DNA of 64,000 bases from NCBI GenBank assembly GCA_943736015.1, contig OX031065.1, positions 3,293,501-3,357,500 on the forward strand, read 5' to 3'. The position numbers were made by a program, and so were the translations under genes. Under the pieces are notes generated by a model. The model saw only the letters and a program-made list of their open reading frames with translations. It had not been told where the DNA came from and did not search any database. Positions within the stretch are counted from its first letter, which is position 1; each line of letters opens with the position of its first letter. Shown here piece after piece: positions 13,701 to 22,093 of the stretch. This DNA comes from Tridacna crocea (lineage: Eukaryota; Mollusca; Bivalvia; Cardiida; Cardiidae).

Positions 13701-16700
13701 ATGGGTTAATGATCGATTTTAATTCTTTACCAAACAAAATTTTGTATTCAACCAAATTGTAAATATTTGCAGAAGACAAATTAAACATTGCTCAAGTGAT
13801 GGTTTCTGTCTTTGATAAGGGAGAAAACAAAGTGGGGAAAGGAGAAAATACAGTTTACCTTTTCACACAGTTTTCAAAAGGCCTTTTCTTTCAGGGTTGT
13901 TAACCCTTTTGCTGCTTAGTGAAGTTCTTTGACCTTTTGTGGACAGTGTAGATTAAGATCAAACTGCACAGAACTTGCAGTCCTATCTTAAATCTAAACT
14001 GTACGAGATATCATTTCCCAAAACATAACTTTTAAATATCAAAATTTGGGCTTTTGCTAAGGAGTTAAAAATTTCAAATTACTGGTAGTTGTTTAGCAGG
14101 TTAGTGATTAAAGTTTGGATTGTCTGGTAAAGAATCGAAGGATTTGATATTACAGTAACAGAAAAGTAATGGTGTTTGTTGGAATGTTGTTATAAAATTT
14201 TCCTGTCCTCAGTATGGTTACAGACTACCAGACAATGACGATGAACTAAACTACTATCAGATATGTTTTGGGAGTTTGGGTGGTAAAGTCTTTACATATC
14301 CTATGTTTTAGCTCTTGATTGCTTTGATTTATTCAGCAACATATCAAGCCTTGATGGGGCAACAAAATCTTAGACATATCCAAACTGGAAGCATTTGCCG
14401 ACAATTTAAATTGGTCTCAAATGATGAAATTTGTCTAGATGATATAGTAGAATACATTGTGGGAAAAGAAAAAAATGCTGGTCACAATTTGACATGAAAT
14501 TAATGTCCTCTATTACTATATATTACATGCTTGAATTGTTGTAGGAACTTCGCTTCGGCTAATGTTGTCTGCATGAAGAACTATGAGAACTATGCGCACC
14601 TTTTTCAACCCTTGAGGCGGCTAATAAAAGATTTATAGTGTCTTCAAAGAATACTTAAAATACCTGAAATAAGCATTATTTGGTTGGTTTGAATTTGAAA
14701 ATGCGTGGCAGGTGACACAGATCCAAGTTGCACTTTTTTGCAGACTGATCTTGACCTATGGCATCCACGAAAGATCTCATATTTTGACTGGCACAATAAG
14801 GGTCAAACCAGGCATTTGCCGTTAAAAATATTCTTCTGTAATTATTGTTTGCATAAAGACCAATTACAGGTCAATTTAATTGAGTAATAATGGAAGTCAA
14901 ATATTGCTAATTTTACGCTTTGCCACATAGACCCGAGTTTTAACAGCCCTCAGTAAGAAGGCTTTTGAAAACATGGTTGAATACATTACATATATTTCAG
15001 TTATATTGCGGCAGTCAGTGCAGCTATCCGTGTTTATCTTGAATTTCTGTCACCAGTGTACTTACATGATATTCTTTCCATCCACCTGCTGCTTTCCCAT
15101 ATAATAATTGTCAAAACAACGGTCACCTGTGAGAGGGGAATGAATCTTTTTTTGATAATAGCGATCAGTCCTCAGAAAATTGGCCATGCTGGGGATTCAA
15201 TCAGTAACCTCCTATTCCCAAGTCCTGTACGCTATAGACATGTTATAAGAGGTCGGCTAAACTAGTGGTGAGGACAGTATTGACAAACAGTCTGTATGAA
15301 GAACCCTCTTGAATTTTTCCTTAACCCTTGTAAACATACCCTGAGGTTTGTCTACGTGGACGAGACTTACAGCGTTTGTCACGGATAGATCCTAAACCAA
15401 TTATGAGGGCTTTTATGCAGGAAGTACAGAACAAGTTCCCTACAGTTTGTGGATTTCCTTTCAAGTTGCATTCAAAGGCTAAATTCACTGCAACAGAACT
15501 TCAGATGAGCTCACAGGTAGATTTTCAAAGTGCTTGTCTGTAATCTATAGAGTTAGATTTTAACCCTGTAGCACACGGCAAAATATTAGACCTATCCAAT
15601 TTGAAAGCGTTTGCAGACGACAATTTCATAGTGGCTTAAATGATACTATTTTTCTATGATAGGGTAGAAAGCCTGACTCGAGGCACTTTTGTGGACAGCG
15701 TATATCAAAGATCAGACTGCACAGTATCTGCAGTCTGATCTTGGATACACAATGTCCAATTTGGAGGTATATCCCCCCGAAATAAGTATTTGTTACTTTT
15801 AACTGGAAAGTTTCAATTAACCTATTCAGTTGGTTAACTCTTTACCACACGAGAAAATTTTAGACTGGTCCAAATTGAAAGAATTTGGAGACGACAAAAT
15901 AAAGATGACTGAAAAATTGAAAGTTGTTCTGGGAAGGGTAGAAAACACTGTGGGAAAAGGAGAAAATGCTGGTTGCCGGCATTTTCTCCTTTTCCAACAT
16001 TGTTTTCAAAAGGCTTCTTTCTCAGGAGCGTCAAAAGTAGGGATTGTGTGGTAATGGGCTGAAGATTGATTGGCATAAACCGTATGAAATAACTCCAAGA
16101 CCAGTCAGTACATATGCTGAAGGTAAAAATAGAATATAAATTCATGTAAACTATTTTGACCTGGGTCAGGTTAAATGATGCAGATAAAACATGTACATAC
16201 GTATATGGGTTACGTTGTCACAACTTGTATTTTTTAGGCCTCTGCCCACAATCCCCCAAATCTGACAAATAAGATGAACAGTCAAAGACCATCTATATAT
16301 AGAAGTAAAGAGGAGGTGGACAGGTTTTTAAATCCACAAAAATATGCAGATGATACAAAAGTAAACAAACAGATGCCTCCAGTTTCGGCAAATATCCAAG
16401 ACAAGACTTGTAGAGATGAGGAGAGTGCACCTGTTTCCAACGCAGCACAAATGTCTGATAATGTCAAAGGTACTCAAAATAATGTAAGACAAAGGTCTAC
16501 ATTAGCTGCTTGCAGTTCAAGTTTACATAAAGTAAGATTAATCTCTCCCAATCAAAATCAGCTGTCTACTCACACAGATTGTTACAATTCAAGGACAAAG
16601 TTACAGGTACAAAACAATACCACAGAGACACCAACTCATTTCTACAAGGATAATCATAGCCAGCCAACAGCCAGAAAGTTGTTCCCCACATTTCCTGTGA

Positions 16701-18041
16701 AAAAGAACCTCTTTAAAAACTCAGAGCCTGGCCAGATCACCAGTCAGAAAGTTGTCCCTAGATTTTCAGTTCAGAAGAGACTGTATAAACCAGTTTCTGC
16801 ATCTAGCTCTGCAAGCACAAATTTAACTGTCAGAAATCCCAGTGTTAGCTTCAATGAAGTCCAAAATGATAAACTACAAAACATCATAGTTAATGAAAAG
16901 GCCAATAAAATAACACCACGATTTTTTCAAAAGAAGCCTTATGGTATCAGTGATAAGAAAACTCTAGTATCAAGTATCATCAAATCCAGACCAGCAACCA
17001 AGGAGAAAAGTGCTCAGCCCAAACAGAAGTCTGCCAAAAGGACAAAAAGTTCAAAGGTAACATCTTTCTTAAATCTCTACCATACATTTCCATGTTTTAA
17101 CAACCCTGAGAAGAAACGCTTTCATAAATATTGAGGGAAAAGAAGAAAATGCTGGTAAGCAGCATTTTCTCCTTTTCCAACAGTTTTTTCTCTTCATTTT
17201 TTTCTGTATGCTTTTCCCCTTTATTTGTTTATTTTGTTCACAAGAATAATTAATATATTTCACAAAAATATATTACATAAAAGGGGTTGGTAATTCAATG
17301 TTCAGGGTGGTTACTGATTTGTGGTGAAAAGTCCCCCACTAAAGATGTCAACGAAGAAATATAAGGCAGATTGTTAAAATACCTGTACCATGAAAAAATG
17401 AAAAACAGATTTGATTTTTCGTGATTAACCCTTTACACCATAAGGCATTTCTATGGTATCTGTAATTGACTCTAAATAACAGCAAGGATGAAGCCATTTC
17501 TTATGTGTATATGACACCCTTTGATAGTGTAGAAAACGGTGTGGCAAAAGGTGAAATTGCTCGTCACGAGCAATTTCACCTTTTGCCACAATGTTTTCCA
17601 AAGGCTCCTGCAAGCAATGCTTTGAAATGACTATCTATGGAGTAAAGGGTTAAGAGAAACATACAGTGTAAATTAGCCATTGTGGGAAAAGGAGTGTTTT
17701 CTCTCTTTTCTAACACGTCCATTATTAAAGTCATTCGTAAGTTTGTTGTCTGCATAATATCTCAAGTTGGACAATGCCATAAATTTGACACTTGGTAAAG
17801 ATTAATTGTATTGCAAAAACATTCCCTCAATGTTTTCTACCCTTTTGAAAATTAAAATCATCATTTTGGCCACATTTAATTTATAATCTACAAATGCCTT
17901 CAATTTGGACAAGACTAAAATTTTGTCGTACGGTTCCAGTTATACCCATTTTCAAAATCATAGAGTATTGCTCATTTTTGTTTTCAGGATGTTGCTGGGG
18001 ATGCTGTGAAGAGGAAGAGGCTGAAGAAAGCTGAGGCTTGA
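1580..18041 (+). CDS. C18orf63: C18orf63 homologue, 12 coding exons, 622 residues
   Basis: Coding exons are 1582-1742, 3071-3152, 4111-4167, 5970-6081, 6827-6862, 7839-7915, 11760-11869, 12653-12749, 14213-14295, 15336-15516, 16238-17056 and 17988-18041. They sum to 1869 nt (622 codons plus TGA) and every junction phase agrees. The translation follows, in order, the human C18orf63 landmarks I remember: an N-terminal block, GRDFL, the WCFILPSMK-type block, FTYP, VCGFPFKL and PPNLTNKM. A low-complexity basic C-terminal third follows, ending in KRKRLKK, which resembles a nuclear localisation signal. Human C18orf63 is of similar length (about 685 residues). I believe the conserved N-terminal part is Pfam DUF4708; its biochemical role is unknown to me and none is claimed. 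The ATG at 1582 was chosen because the similarity begins just after it and a splice acceptor (CAG at 1577-1579) lies immediately upstream, implying an untranslated first exon that I cannot place. One intron is U12-type. No polyadenylation signal is clear. Confidence 0.87.
1797..1999 (+). mobile_element. Palindromic MITE, GAGCTCCAGAT family
   Basis: Terminal inverted repeats GAGCTCCAGAT / ATCTGGGGCT and a central perfect hairpin (ACTCATTAGAATCGTCTCAT with its complement). A second copy lies in opposite orientation at 6225. Confidence 0.85.
2276..2650. mobile_element. GCCTGCGCAG-type hairpin element, split by a MITE
   Basis: CCATGCTCTGTGAAATAAGG at the left and TTTTTTCTCAGAGCATAGCT at the right are inverted ends; the core is CCTGCACC..GTGCAGG. 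A TTAA MITE occupies 2300-2527. Confidence 0.75.
2300..2527. mobile_element. TTAA hairpin MITE (A)
   Basis: Perfect TTAA at both ends, inserted into the GGCTTAATG site of the surrounding hairpin element. Confidence 0.92.
2680..3042. repeat. Long inverted repeat, two ~130-bp arms
   Basis: Arms 2680-2811 and 2912-3042 are nearly perfect complements, including (CAA)n against (GTT)n and ends GGCGGGGAATCAC / GTGATTCCCCGCC. The loop is about 100 bp. It lies 28 bp before the acceptor of coding exon 2. Confidence 0.9.
3071..3152 (+). CDS. C18orf63: C18orf63 homologue, coding exon 2
   Basis: 82 nt, phase 2 in and 0 out; acceptor tctttcag, donor gtatga. It encodes EFIFTEPDVIGSPSADVHDN then CFFLIAQ, matching the human segment with DILTSPVS. 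The acceptor lies only 28 nt beyond a long inverted repeat. Confidence 0.85.
3252..3400. mobile_element. GCCTGCGCAG-type hairpin element
   Basis: Core CATGTCAGCCTGCGCAG with the inverted match CTGACATG. It carries the GGGTTAACGC site, here without a MITE. Confidence 0.75.
3646..3871. mobile_element. TTAA hairpin MITE (B), decayed
   Basis: CTAAACCCATTACC at the left and GGTAAAAGGTTAA at the right; the hairpin is eroded. Confidence 0.75.
4111..4167 (+). CDS. C18orf63: C18orf63 homologue, coding exon 3
   Basis: 57 nt, phase 0 at both ends; acceptor tatttcag, donor gtattg. It encodes AAVIKSGRIQARINRVGLQ, aligning with the human segment KAGKLNAYVEKYG. Confidence 0.8.
4409..4637. mobile_element. 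TTAA hairpin MITE (A/B)
   Basis: TTAA at both ends; core GCTGGTTACCAGC. Its right TTAA abuts the foldback at 4635. Confidence 0.92.
4635..4777. repeat. Perfect foldback repeat
   Basis: Arms 4635-4695 and 4718-4777 are complementary (AAGGAATGAAGAGAATTTTA to its complement at the far end) around a ~20-bp loop. A related half arm (TTTTTTTTTCATGGAGCTAT) occurs near 5020. Confidence 0.9.
5698..5919. mobile_element. TTAA hairpin MITE (A)
   Basis: Core GCTGGTTTCCAGC; both TTAA ends are mutated (TTGA and TTAC). Confidence 0.8.
5970..6081 (+). CDS. C18orf63: C18orf63 homologue, coding exon 4
   Basis: 112 nt, phase 0 in and 1 out; donor gtaagt. It encodes VTPAYEVMPELYQSCLKYTL then QARISPNWNKVGQWYLQ, matching human CLSYSLTARLAPAWNK. 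The acceptor (ctggtag) has a poor pyrimidine tract, so the 5' edge is the least certain part. Confidence 0.82.
6225..6413 (-). mobile_element. Palindromic MITE, GAGCTCCAGAT family
   Basis: Reverse-oriented relative of 1797-1999; both ends read GAGCTC(CAGAT), and the centre is shortened but still self-complementary. Confidence 0.85.
6729..6789. mobile_element. TTAA hairpin MITE fragment
   Basis: Only the right flank (CATCTGTAAATGCTG to GTCATTTGGTA) remains. Confidence 0.6.
6827..6862 (+). CDS. C18orf63: C18orf63 homologue, coding exon 5 (36-nt microexon)
   Basis: A 36-nt exon, phase 1 at both ends, between ttttttccag and gtataag. It encodes GRDFLTLSGCCN, which fills exactly the gap expected between WYLQ and EVDITV and matches human QGRDFLSQMG. 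Because it is a multiple of 3, skipping it would not break the frame. Confidence 0.78.
6898..7400. mobile_element. Hairpin element split by a MITE
   Basis: GGCAGAATGACCACTTTTAA, then after the MITE GCAGAAAATATCATAAAAGT and a GTGTCGACGC / GTTGACAC hairpin. The uninterrupted reverse-oriented relative is at 61025-61260. Confidence 0.7.
7029..7260. mobile_element. TTAA hairpin MITE (C)
   Basis: TTAA at both ends; CCCTTTCCCAAACGAC left, GTTTGGGAGAGAG right. Confidence 0.92.
7568..7740. mobile_element. TTAA hairpin MITE, internally deleted
   Basis: The left end and right tail are present; most of the right hairpin arm is lost. Confidence 0.7.
7839..7915 (+). CDS. C18orf63: C18orf63 homologue, coding exon 6
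   Basis: 77 nt, phase 1 in and 0 out; acceptor tgtaacag, donor gtaatt. It encodes EVDITVNQSELFFTLEATTF then KTAPLK, matching human NINVTETQVCLSIEAST. Confidence 0.85.
7972..9770 (+). repeat. Element with ~156-bp tandem units and (GGTCCGTC)n
   Basis: It starts TTTTTATACCCCCCAAAACT (short hairpin) with GGTCCGTCGG repeats and ends GGGGTATGATCACGTTGAGT. Units beginning GTCC(G)G.G.(A)TATCTCC lie at 8378, 8536, 8692, 8848, 9004 and 9160, then irregular copies to about 9600. A short relative is at 11934-12115. No protein is encoded. Confidence 0.85.
9844..10071. mobile_element. TTAA hairpin MITE (A)
   Basis: TTAA at both ends; core GCTGGTTACCAGC. Confidence 0.92.
10286..10378. mobile_element. TTAA hairpin MITE, left piece
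   Basis: Runs TTAA to ACAATTTTT, then is interrupted by the ~1.2 kb element; it resumes at about 11580. Confidence 0.8.
10379..11580. mobile_element. ~1.2 kb element, TGCTCCCCGAAGGGCGAGCA end
   Basis: It opens with a short perfect hairpin (TGCTCCCCGAAGGGCGAGCA) and TCTGTCCGTCCGTCTGTC, and ends GGGGAGCATAACCCGTC..GACGGCTCTTG. Inside are loose repeats of GTCATGGAAAAAGGGG plus a 'cattcagttttgtcaaaatttcat'-like phrase. It is non-coding and sits inside a MITE. Confidence 0.8.
11580..11715. mobile_element. TTAA hairpin MITE, right piece
   Basis: Holds the complete hairpin (core CTGGTTACCAG) and right end GGTAAAGGGTTAA. It ends 45 bp before coding exon 7. Confidence 0.85.
11760..11869 (+). CDS. 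C18orf63: C18orf63 homologue, coding exon 7
   Basis: 110 nt, phase 0 in and 2 out; acceptor tttttcaag, donor gtatgc. It encodes VTDLDITTSKLNKFLIDGSA and ends ...DWCFILP plus AG. The NWCYVLPS-like block of the family is split across this junction. Confidence 0.87.
11934..12115 (+). repeat. Short relative of the 7972-9770 element
   Basis: Shares the TTTTTATACC..GGTATAATGGAGTC start and GTCACACTCAGTGACAGCTC end but lacks the 156-bp units. Confidence 0.7.
12285..12500. mobile_element. TTAA hairpin MITE (A), right end lost
   Basis: Left TTAA at 12285; core GCTGGTAACCAGC; truncated near 12500. Confidence 0.85.
12653..12749 (+). CDS. C18orf63: C18orf63 homologue, coding exon 8
   Basis: 97 nt, phase 2 in and 0 out; acceptor tttttcag, donor gtatgc. 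It encodes SMKKGRIISITHEVPEECPF then MSYKDLKRHWKNM, matching human [20 protein letters not shown] with the HW pair retained. Confidence 0.9.
12920..13147. mobile_element. TTAA hairpin MITE (A)
   Basis: TTAA at both ends; left CGCTTTACCACACAATG, right GGTAAAGGG. Confidence 0.92.
13215..13480. mobile_element. AGACTGCA..TGCAGTCT hairpin elements, two in a row
   Basis: Two AT-rich elements with cores CAGACTGCACACTTTGTGCA and CAGACTGCACACTACATAAA, the first flanked by GGACAGCGTAGG / TACACTGTCC. Others of this type are at 13905-14070 and 15675-15790. Confidence 0.65.
13482..13709. mobile_element. TTAA hairpin MITE (B)
   Basis: TTAA at both ends; left CTCATTACC. A shortened copy follows at 13719-13903. 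Confidence 0.9.
14213..14295 (+). CDS. C18orf63: C18orf63 homologue, coding exon 9 (ends at an AT-AC intron)
   Basis: 83 nt, phase 0 in and 2 out. It encodes YGYRLPDNDDELNYYQICFG then SLGGKVF. The open frame runs only to a TAG a few codons past 14295, and no usable GT donor restores the frame to the next exon. The U12-type site ATATCCTA at 14296 does. Confidence 0.8.
14347..14483. mobile_element. TTAA hairpin MITE fragment in the AT-AC intron
   Basis: Left flank and left hairpin arm only. Another left-end piece is at 14912-14980. Confidence 0.65.
14985..15265 (-). mobile_element. SINE-like repeat, decayed
   Basis: Same body as 54915-55205 and 57300-57545 (TATTTCAGTTATAT.GC.GC, TGATATTCTTTCC, CTGCTTTCCCATAT). 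It ends in a reverse tRNA-like stretch (GGGGATTCAATCAGTAACCT). Confidence 0.6.
15336..15516 (+). CDS. C18orf63: C18orf63 homologue, coding exon 10
   Basis: 181 nt, phase 2 in and 0 out; donor gtagat. It encodes (T)YPEVCLRGRDLQRLSRIDP and onwards through KFPTVCGFPFKLHSK to QMSSQ. VCGFPFKL corresponds to human ICGFPIKM. Confidence 0.87.
15560..15670. mobile_element. TTAA hairpin MITE fragment
   Basis: Left third only (TTTTAACCCTGTAGCACACG to CTATGATAGGGTAGAAAG). Confidence 0.65.
15834..16060. mobile_element. TTAA hairpin MITE (A/B)
   Basis: Left TTAA intact; core GCTGGTTGCCGGC with a compensating change in both arms; right end GGTAATGGGCTGA has lost TTAA. Confidence 0.88.
16238..17056 (+). 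CDS. C18orf63: C18orf63 homologue, coding exon 11 (large)
   Basis: 819 nt, phase 0 at both ends; acceptor tttttag, donor gtaaca. It opens with ASAHNPPNLTNKMNSQRPS, matching human KPPNLTTKKM, and continues as a long Ser/Lys/Asn/Gln-rich low-complexity region with two related segments, ARKLFPTFPVKKNLFKNSEP and VVPRFSVQKRLYKPVS. It looks intrinsically disordered. Confidence 0.88.
17063..17200. mobile_element. TTAA hairpin MITE fragment
   Basis: Left half plus hairpin; begins 7 bp after the donor of coding exon 11. Confidence 0.7.
17425..17653. mobile_element. TTAA hairpin MITE (D)
   Basis: TTAA at both ends; core GCTCGTCACGAGC and arm GTGGCAAAAGGTGAAATT. A decayed relative of the main type occupies about 17675-17935. 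Confidence 0.92.
17988..18041 (+). CDS. C18orf63: C18orf63 homologue, terminal coding exon
   Basis: Acceptor ttttcag; 54 nt in phase 0 encoding DVAGDAVKRKRLKKAEA and TGA. The basic run KRKRLKK resembles a monopartite nuclear localisation signal. The 3' UTR presumably continues into the tandem repeat that follows. Confidence 0.8.
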   Translation, partial: DVAGDAVKRKRLKKAEA

Positions 18042-18059
18042 GCTGGGACTGTCTCTATG

Positions 18060-19045
18060 TAATTTGACAGTCTGAAGCAGGTTTGCGTTGTGTTAGGATT
18101 CTTGAAAACTCTGGTTTACACCCTCTAAAATTTTTGAAAACCTAGGTTCATTTTGTGCTATGTTATTGAAGACCTAGATTCTCAGTGTCCTTGGTTCTTG
18201 AATATCTTGACTCACAACATTTAAGATGCTTGAAAACCTAGGTTCTCATTGTTCTTGGTCCTTGAATACCTAGACTCAAATAATTTTAGATTTTTGAAAA
18301 CCTAGGATCACTTTGTGCCATGTTATTGAAGACCTAGATTCTCAATGTCCTTGGTTCTTGAATACCTTGGCTCACATCATTTTAGATTTTTGAAAACCTA
18401 GGTTCTCGTTGGTTTTTTATACCTAGCCTAGCATTTTTTTTTTTTTTTCTTGAAAAAACTCGTGTTAGATTCTTGAAAACTCTGATTCACATCCTCTTGG
18501 ATTTTTGAAAACCTAGGTTCACTTTGTGCCATGTTATTGTAGATCTACATTCTCAGTGTCCTTGATTCTTGAATACCTTGGCTCACATCATTTAAGATAC
18601 TTGAAAACCTAGGTTCTCTGTGTTCCTGGTCCTTGAATACCTAGGTTCACACCATTTTAGATTTTTGAAAACCTAGCTTCAGTGTGTTCTTTTATACATA
18701 GGCTAGCATATTTTTTCTTCAAAAACCTTGTCTTAGATTCTTGAAAACTCTGGTTCACTCTCTCTTAGATTTTTGAAAACCTAGAATCACTTAGTGCCAA
18801 GTTATTGTAGACCTAGATTCTCAATGTCCTTGGTTCCTGAATACCTTGGCTCACATCATTTTAGATGCTTGAAAACCTAGGTTCACATTTTATTTTAGAT
18901 TCTTGAAAACCTGTGCTCACATGGTCTCAGAATTTTGAAACCCTGTTTTTGAAAACTTAGGTTCTCATTGTCCTTGGTTCTTAAATACATGTACCCAAGC
19001 TCACATCATTTTTGATTCTTGAAAATCTAGGTTCAAATGGTGTTA
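18060..19045 (+). repeat. Degenerate ~33-bp tandem repeat
   Basis: About 1 kb of variants of TTCTTGAAAACCTAGGTTCA with higher-order alternation (ATTGAAGACCTAGATTCTCA every second or third unit). It begins just after the C18orf63 stop codon, so it is probably 3' UTR or flank. Confidence 0.85.
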
Positions 19046-19051
19046 AATTTC

Positions 19052-19275
19052 GAAACCCTTTACCACATAATCACGACTTTTAATGCCCTTGACAAAAAAG
19101 GCTTGTGAAAACATTAGGGAAAAGGAGAAAATGCTGGTAACCAGCATTTTCTCCTTTTTCCATAATGTTTTCTTCCCTTAGAAAAGTTTCAAATTTTGGT
19201 GAGCATTTATCTTGTCATCTGCAAATGCTTTCAATTTGGACAAGTCTAAAACTTTGATGTCTGGAAAAGAGTTAA
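19052..19275. mobile_element. TTAA hairpin MITE (A)
   Basis: Core GCTGGTAACCAGC; right GGAAAAGAGTTAA. Confidence 0.85.
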
Positions 19276-19385
19276 GCCACAGGTTCACACTGCCATAGAT
19301 TCTAGAAAAACTAAGCAGGAAGAAAAAGTCTAAATATTTTATTGCCTACTTTATATTCCCTGATTCTGGCCATTATGCTGATTAT

Positions 19386-19615
19386 ATAACCCTTTACTCC
19401 ATAGATACTCATTTTGACGTATCAACAACAGACAGCTTTTGAAAACATTGTGTGAAAAGGAGAAATTGCTCGTAACGAGCAATTTCTCCTTTTCCCACAA
19501 TGTTTTCCACTCAATCAGGTATTTGTATCTTAATTTGTCCATATATTTGACATCATATCTTTATTTGTTGCTGAAATGGAAGAGTCTCATATTGGCATAT
19601 CAGGTAAAGGGTTAA
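19386..19615. mobile_element. TTAA hairpin MITE (D)
   Basis: Core GCTCGTAACGAGC but with main-type arms (AAAGGAGAAATT), an intermediate between D and the others. Confidence 0.9.
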
Positions 19616-20245
19616 GTAGGTCTGCATATAAATAGAACTCTGTTGTTAGGGAAGTTATAATAAATTATATACACTGGAAGGTACAGGTAAGCATTTTTTG
19701 ATTTTTTTGAGCCATACCATACAATATATTTCTGTGACCATTTGCGGCATATGCCGAAGGCAGCCCTATGTGATGCTGAGAATATATATTGAATTTTGCA
19801 ATTAATGTCCAGGTTTGGTCACATGGAGTAGGGTTAAAGGGTCAGGTTAAATGAAATAGGCAACATTTGTTACTGTTAATGTTAATTCTAAATAAATGAT
19901 TTCAATTAATTCAAAGGAAGATATATGTTCATATTTAAACACCACCCACTCACCTCAAATATTTTTGCAACCTGCTCATTAGCATTGTACAAGTTAGTCT
20001 AAAACATTACCACAGACTAAATAGAAAATCAAAATGTATGAAGAAAATACTACATGTAATTACATGTATATCCATGCTCAATACTATAAACAGATATTGA
20101 AATCAATGAGGAAAGAACAACTACTTTTAACAGGGTATAGCTTCTTTTCCTCACTGTGTTTCACTGAAAATAAAAATAGAAATTCCCTATTTTTCCTAAA
20201 TTGTTTGTCCGTTGTGTGGCTAGTAATGAATGTTGAAAGGTACTT
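19616..20245. other. Intergenic stretch without recognised genes
   Basis: AT-rich sequence between the convergent genes; I see no coding or RNA gene. 19655-19665 has an AATAAA that could end the upstream transcript. Confidence 0.4.
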
Positions 20246-20474
20246 TCAACTCTTCACAAAATGATAAAATTTTAGACTTGTCTAAACTGAAAGCCTGAAA
20301 GCAGATGAAAATAATGTGAATCAAAATTTGAAATTTGTTTTTGGAAGGATAAAAAATATTGTGGGAAAATGGAGAAAATGCTACTTACCAGCATTTTCTC
20401 CTTTTTCCACAAAGCTTTCAAATGCCCTCTTGGGCAGAGTCATCATAACTTGGATTATGTGGTAAAGTGATAAA
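20246..20474. mobile_element. TTAA hairpin MITE (A), diverged
   Basis: Full length, with mutated ends (TCAAC / GATAAAA). Confidence 0.8.
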
Positions 20475-20635
20475 AGCCTGCAGAGTAATTGATAACCTAT
20501 ATAAATATGACACCATTCTACTATTTACAAAGCAGTCAAATCCATTTCTTTATCAACTATTTATTGCACTTTCATACATGGAAATCATTAACAATTATAC
20601 ATAATTTTCAAACAAAACAAAAATATAATTTTATC

Positions 20636-20864
20636 TTAACTCTTTACCAAACGACAAAATTTTAGGTTTGCCCAAATCGAAAGCATTTGCAGACGACAAA
20701 ATTAAAGTGACTGAATATTTGAAATTTGATTTGTGAAGGGTAGAAAACATTGTGGGAAAAGGAGAAAATACTGGTTACCAGCATTTTCTCCTTTTCCCAC
20801 AATGTTTTCTAAAGGCGTCTTCCTCAAGGGCGTCAAAAGTAGGGATTGTGTGGTAATGAGTTAA
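20636..20864. mobile_element. TTAA hairpin MITE (A/B)
   Basis: TTAA at both ends; core CTGGTTACCAG. Confidence 0.92.
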
Positions 20865-20939
20865 TAGGGCATTGAAAGCATGAGGTAAGTTAAATGACAG
20901 AAGGCCTGTCTCAACTTCATTTACTTTTGTGCTAAGTGT

Positions 20940-21345
20940 AGATCAAGAAACATGCAAGACAGCACAAAGCATGCAGTCTGATCCAAGTCTTGCCATCTTT
21001 GCTATTTTATGAAATATCTTGTTTAAAAGTCAATCTAAAAATGCAATATCTGCATATCAAAATTCTGTAAGACAAGTGTGTTTTGGTTTTCTGTTAATTT
21101 CCCTAACCGGTACCTTGCATCCCCCCACACACCCATCCTTATGAACACAAAGCATGCAATCATATCCAACATATACAATGTCTGCTATTTCATAACATAT
21201 CCTGATCAAAAGACAGTCCAGAAAATGTAATATCTGCCTAGAAAATGAACTACATGTATTTGCATATTAAAATTTTGTAAGACAAGTACATACTGGTTTC
21301 CTGTAAATTTCACTTACAATGCCTCTTCCCCCACCCAAACCCTTG
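20940..21345 (+). repeat. ~200-bp direct duplication
   Basis: Two diverged copies (from CACAAAGCATGCAGTCTGAT and from CACAAAGCATGCAATCATAT), each ending TGTAAGACAAGT.... then a Pro/C-rich stretch. 21346-22093 otherwise shows only a CT-rich microsatellite near 21570-21610. Confidence 0.65.
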
Positions 21346-22093
21346 TGAGTTATAAATATAATTATAATGTGAAGACTTTTCATCAACTTCTCGAGTCATC
21401 TGAAGAAATAATTACTTTCAAATAGACTGTAATAATGTGCTGGAGATCATAATGGAAATTTGACAGGTATAACTGAAAACGCTAGAAATTGATTGATGAT
21501 GTGTTGATTGGTTGACGATACAATCAGACTGAATTATACCCAAGAAGCCCATGATAGCACAAGTCGCTATCTCTCTCTCGCCCTCTCACTCTCTCTCTGT
21601 CTATCTCACTCATATCCTAAAAACCAAAACAGCACTACTGTCTAACCTCATCGATCAGACACTGAATTTTAAGGATAATCAAAAATAAGGAGTCAAGATG
21701 GCCAAGACATGTGTTACAAAGGATATACCAGTACATATCTAAAAAGCATACTTCTCAATTTGATTTGGAGACTCTACATACATATATGTATACCTTAAAT
21801 ACACCATAACATCTAACAATCTAACATTAGCAAAAATAATTTGATTCATTTTGTAACACATGATAAATAAGAAACATAAACACTGTATCTGTGCACTGTT
21901 ATCAGTTTGTAAACAGTAAATACTTTGTTGATCTACTGGCTGAAGTCTGAAATATGACACTGTAATGAAATGTAAATCTTACAGAATTTATAATTGTTGA
22001 CTGATGCAAATACTACTGGTTTAGTCTTAACCAAATTAAGCTGAGTGTCTGTAAATGCTATAAAACTGAAATAACCTAAAAGATTTCTTTGTG

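Larger units (their letters stand above)
14296..15335 (+). other. U12-type AT-AC intron
   Basis: The 5' end is ATATCCTATG (U12 AT-AC consensus ATATCCTT). TTTTCCTTAAC at 15315-15325 matches the U12 branch-site consensus TTCCTTAAC. The intron ends in AC at 15335, 11 nt after the probable branch A (15324). Splicing joins AC to A, giving T and then YPEVCLR in frame, aligned with the FTYPLSCIR segment of human C18orf63. Confidence 0.82.

Noticed and set aside
14213-14310. Extending coding exon 9 to 14300-14310 to include the genomic FTYPMF.
   Set aside because: It runs into TAG immediately, and the only nearby GT (cctat|gttttag) gives the wrong phase with the next exon.
16068-16123. Exon-like segment between coding exons 10 and 11 of the C18orf63 homologue (IDWHKPYEITPRP..., donor gtaaaa).
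   Set aside because: It is 58 nt and would shift the frame into the next exon. Direct joining of 15516 to 16238 keeps the frame and matches the human PPNLT segment. A minor isoform cannot be excluded.
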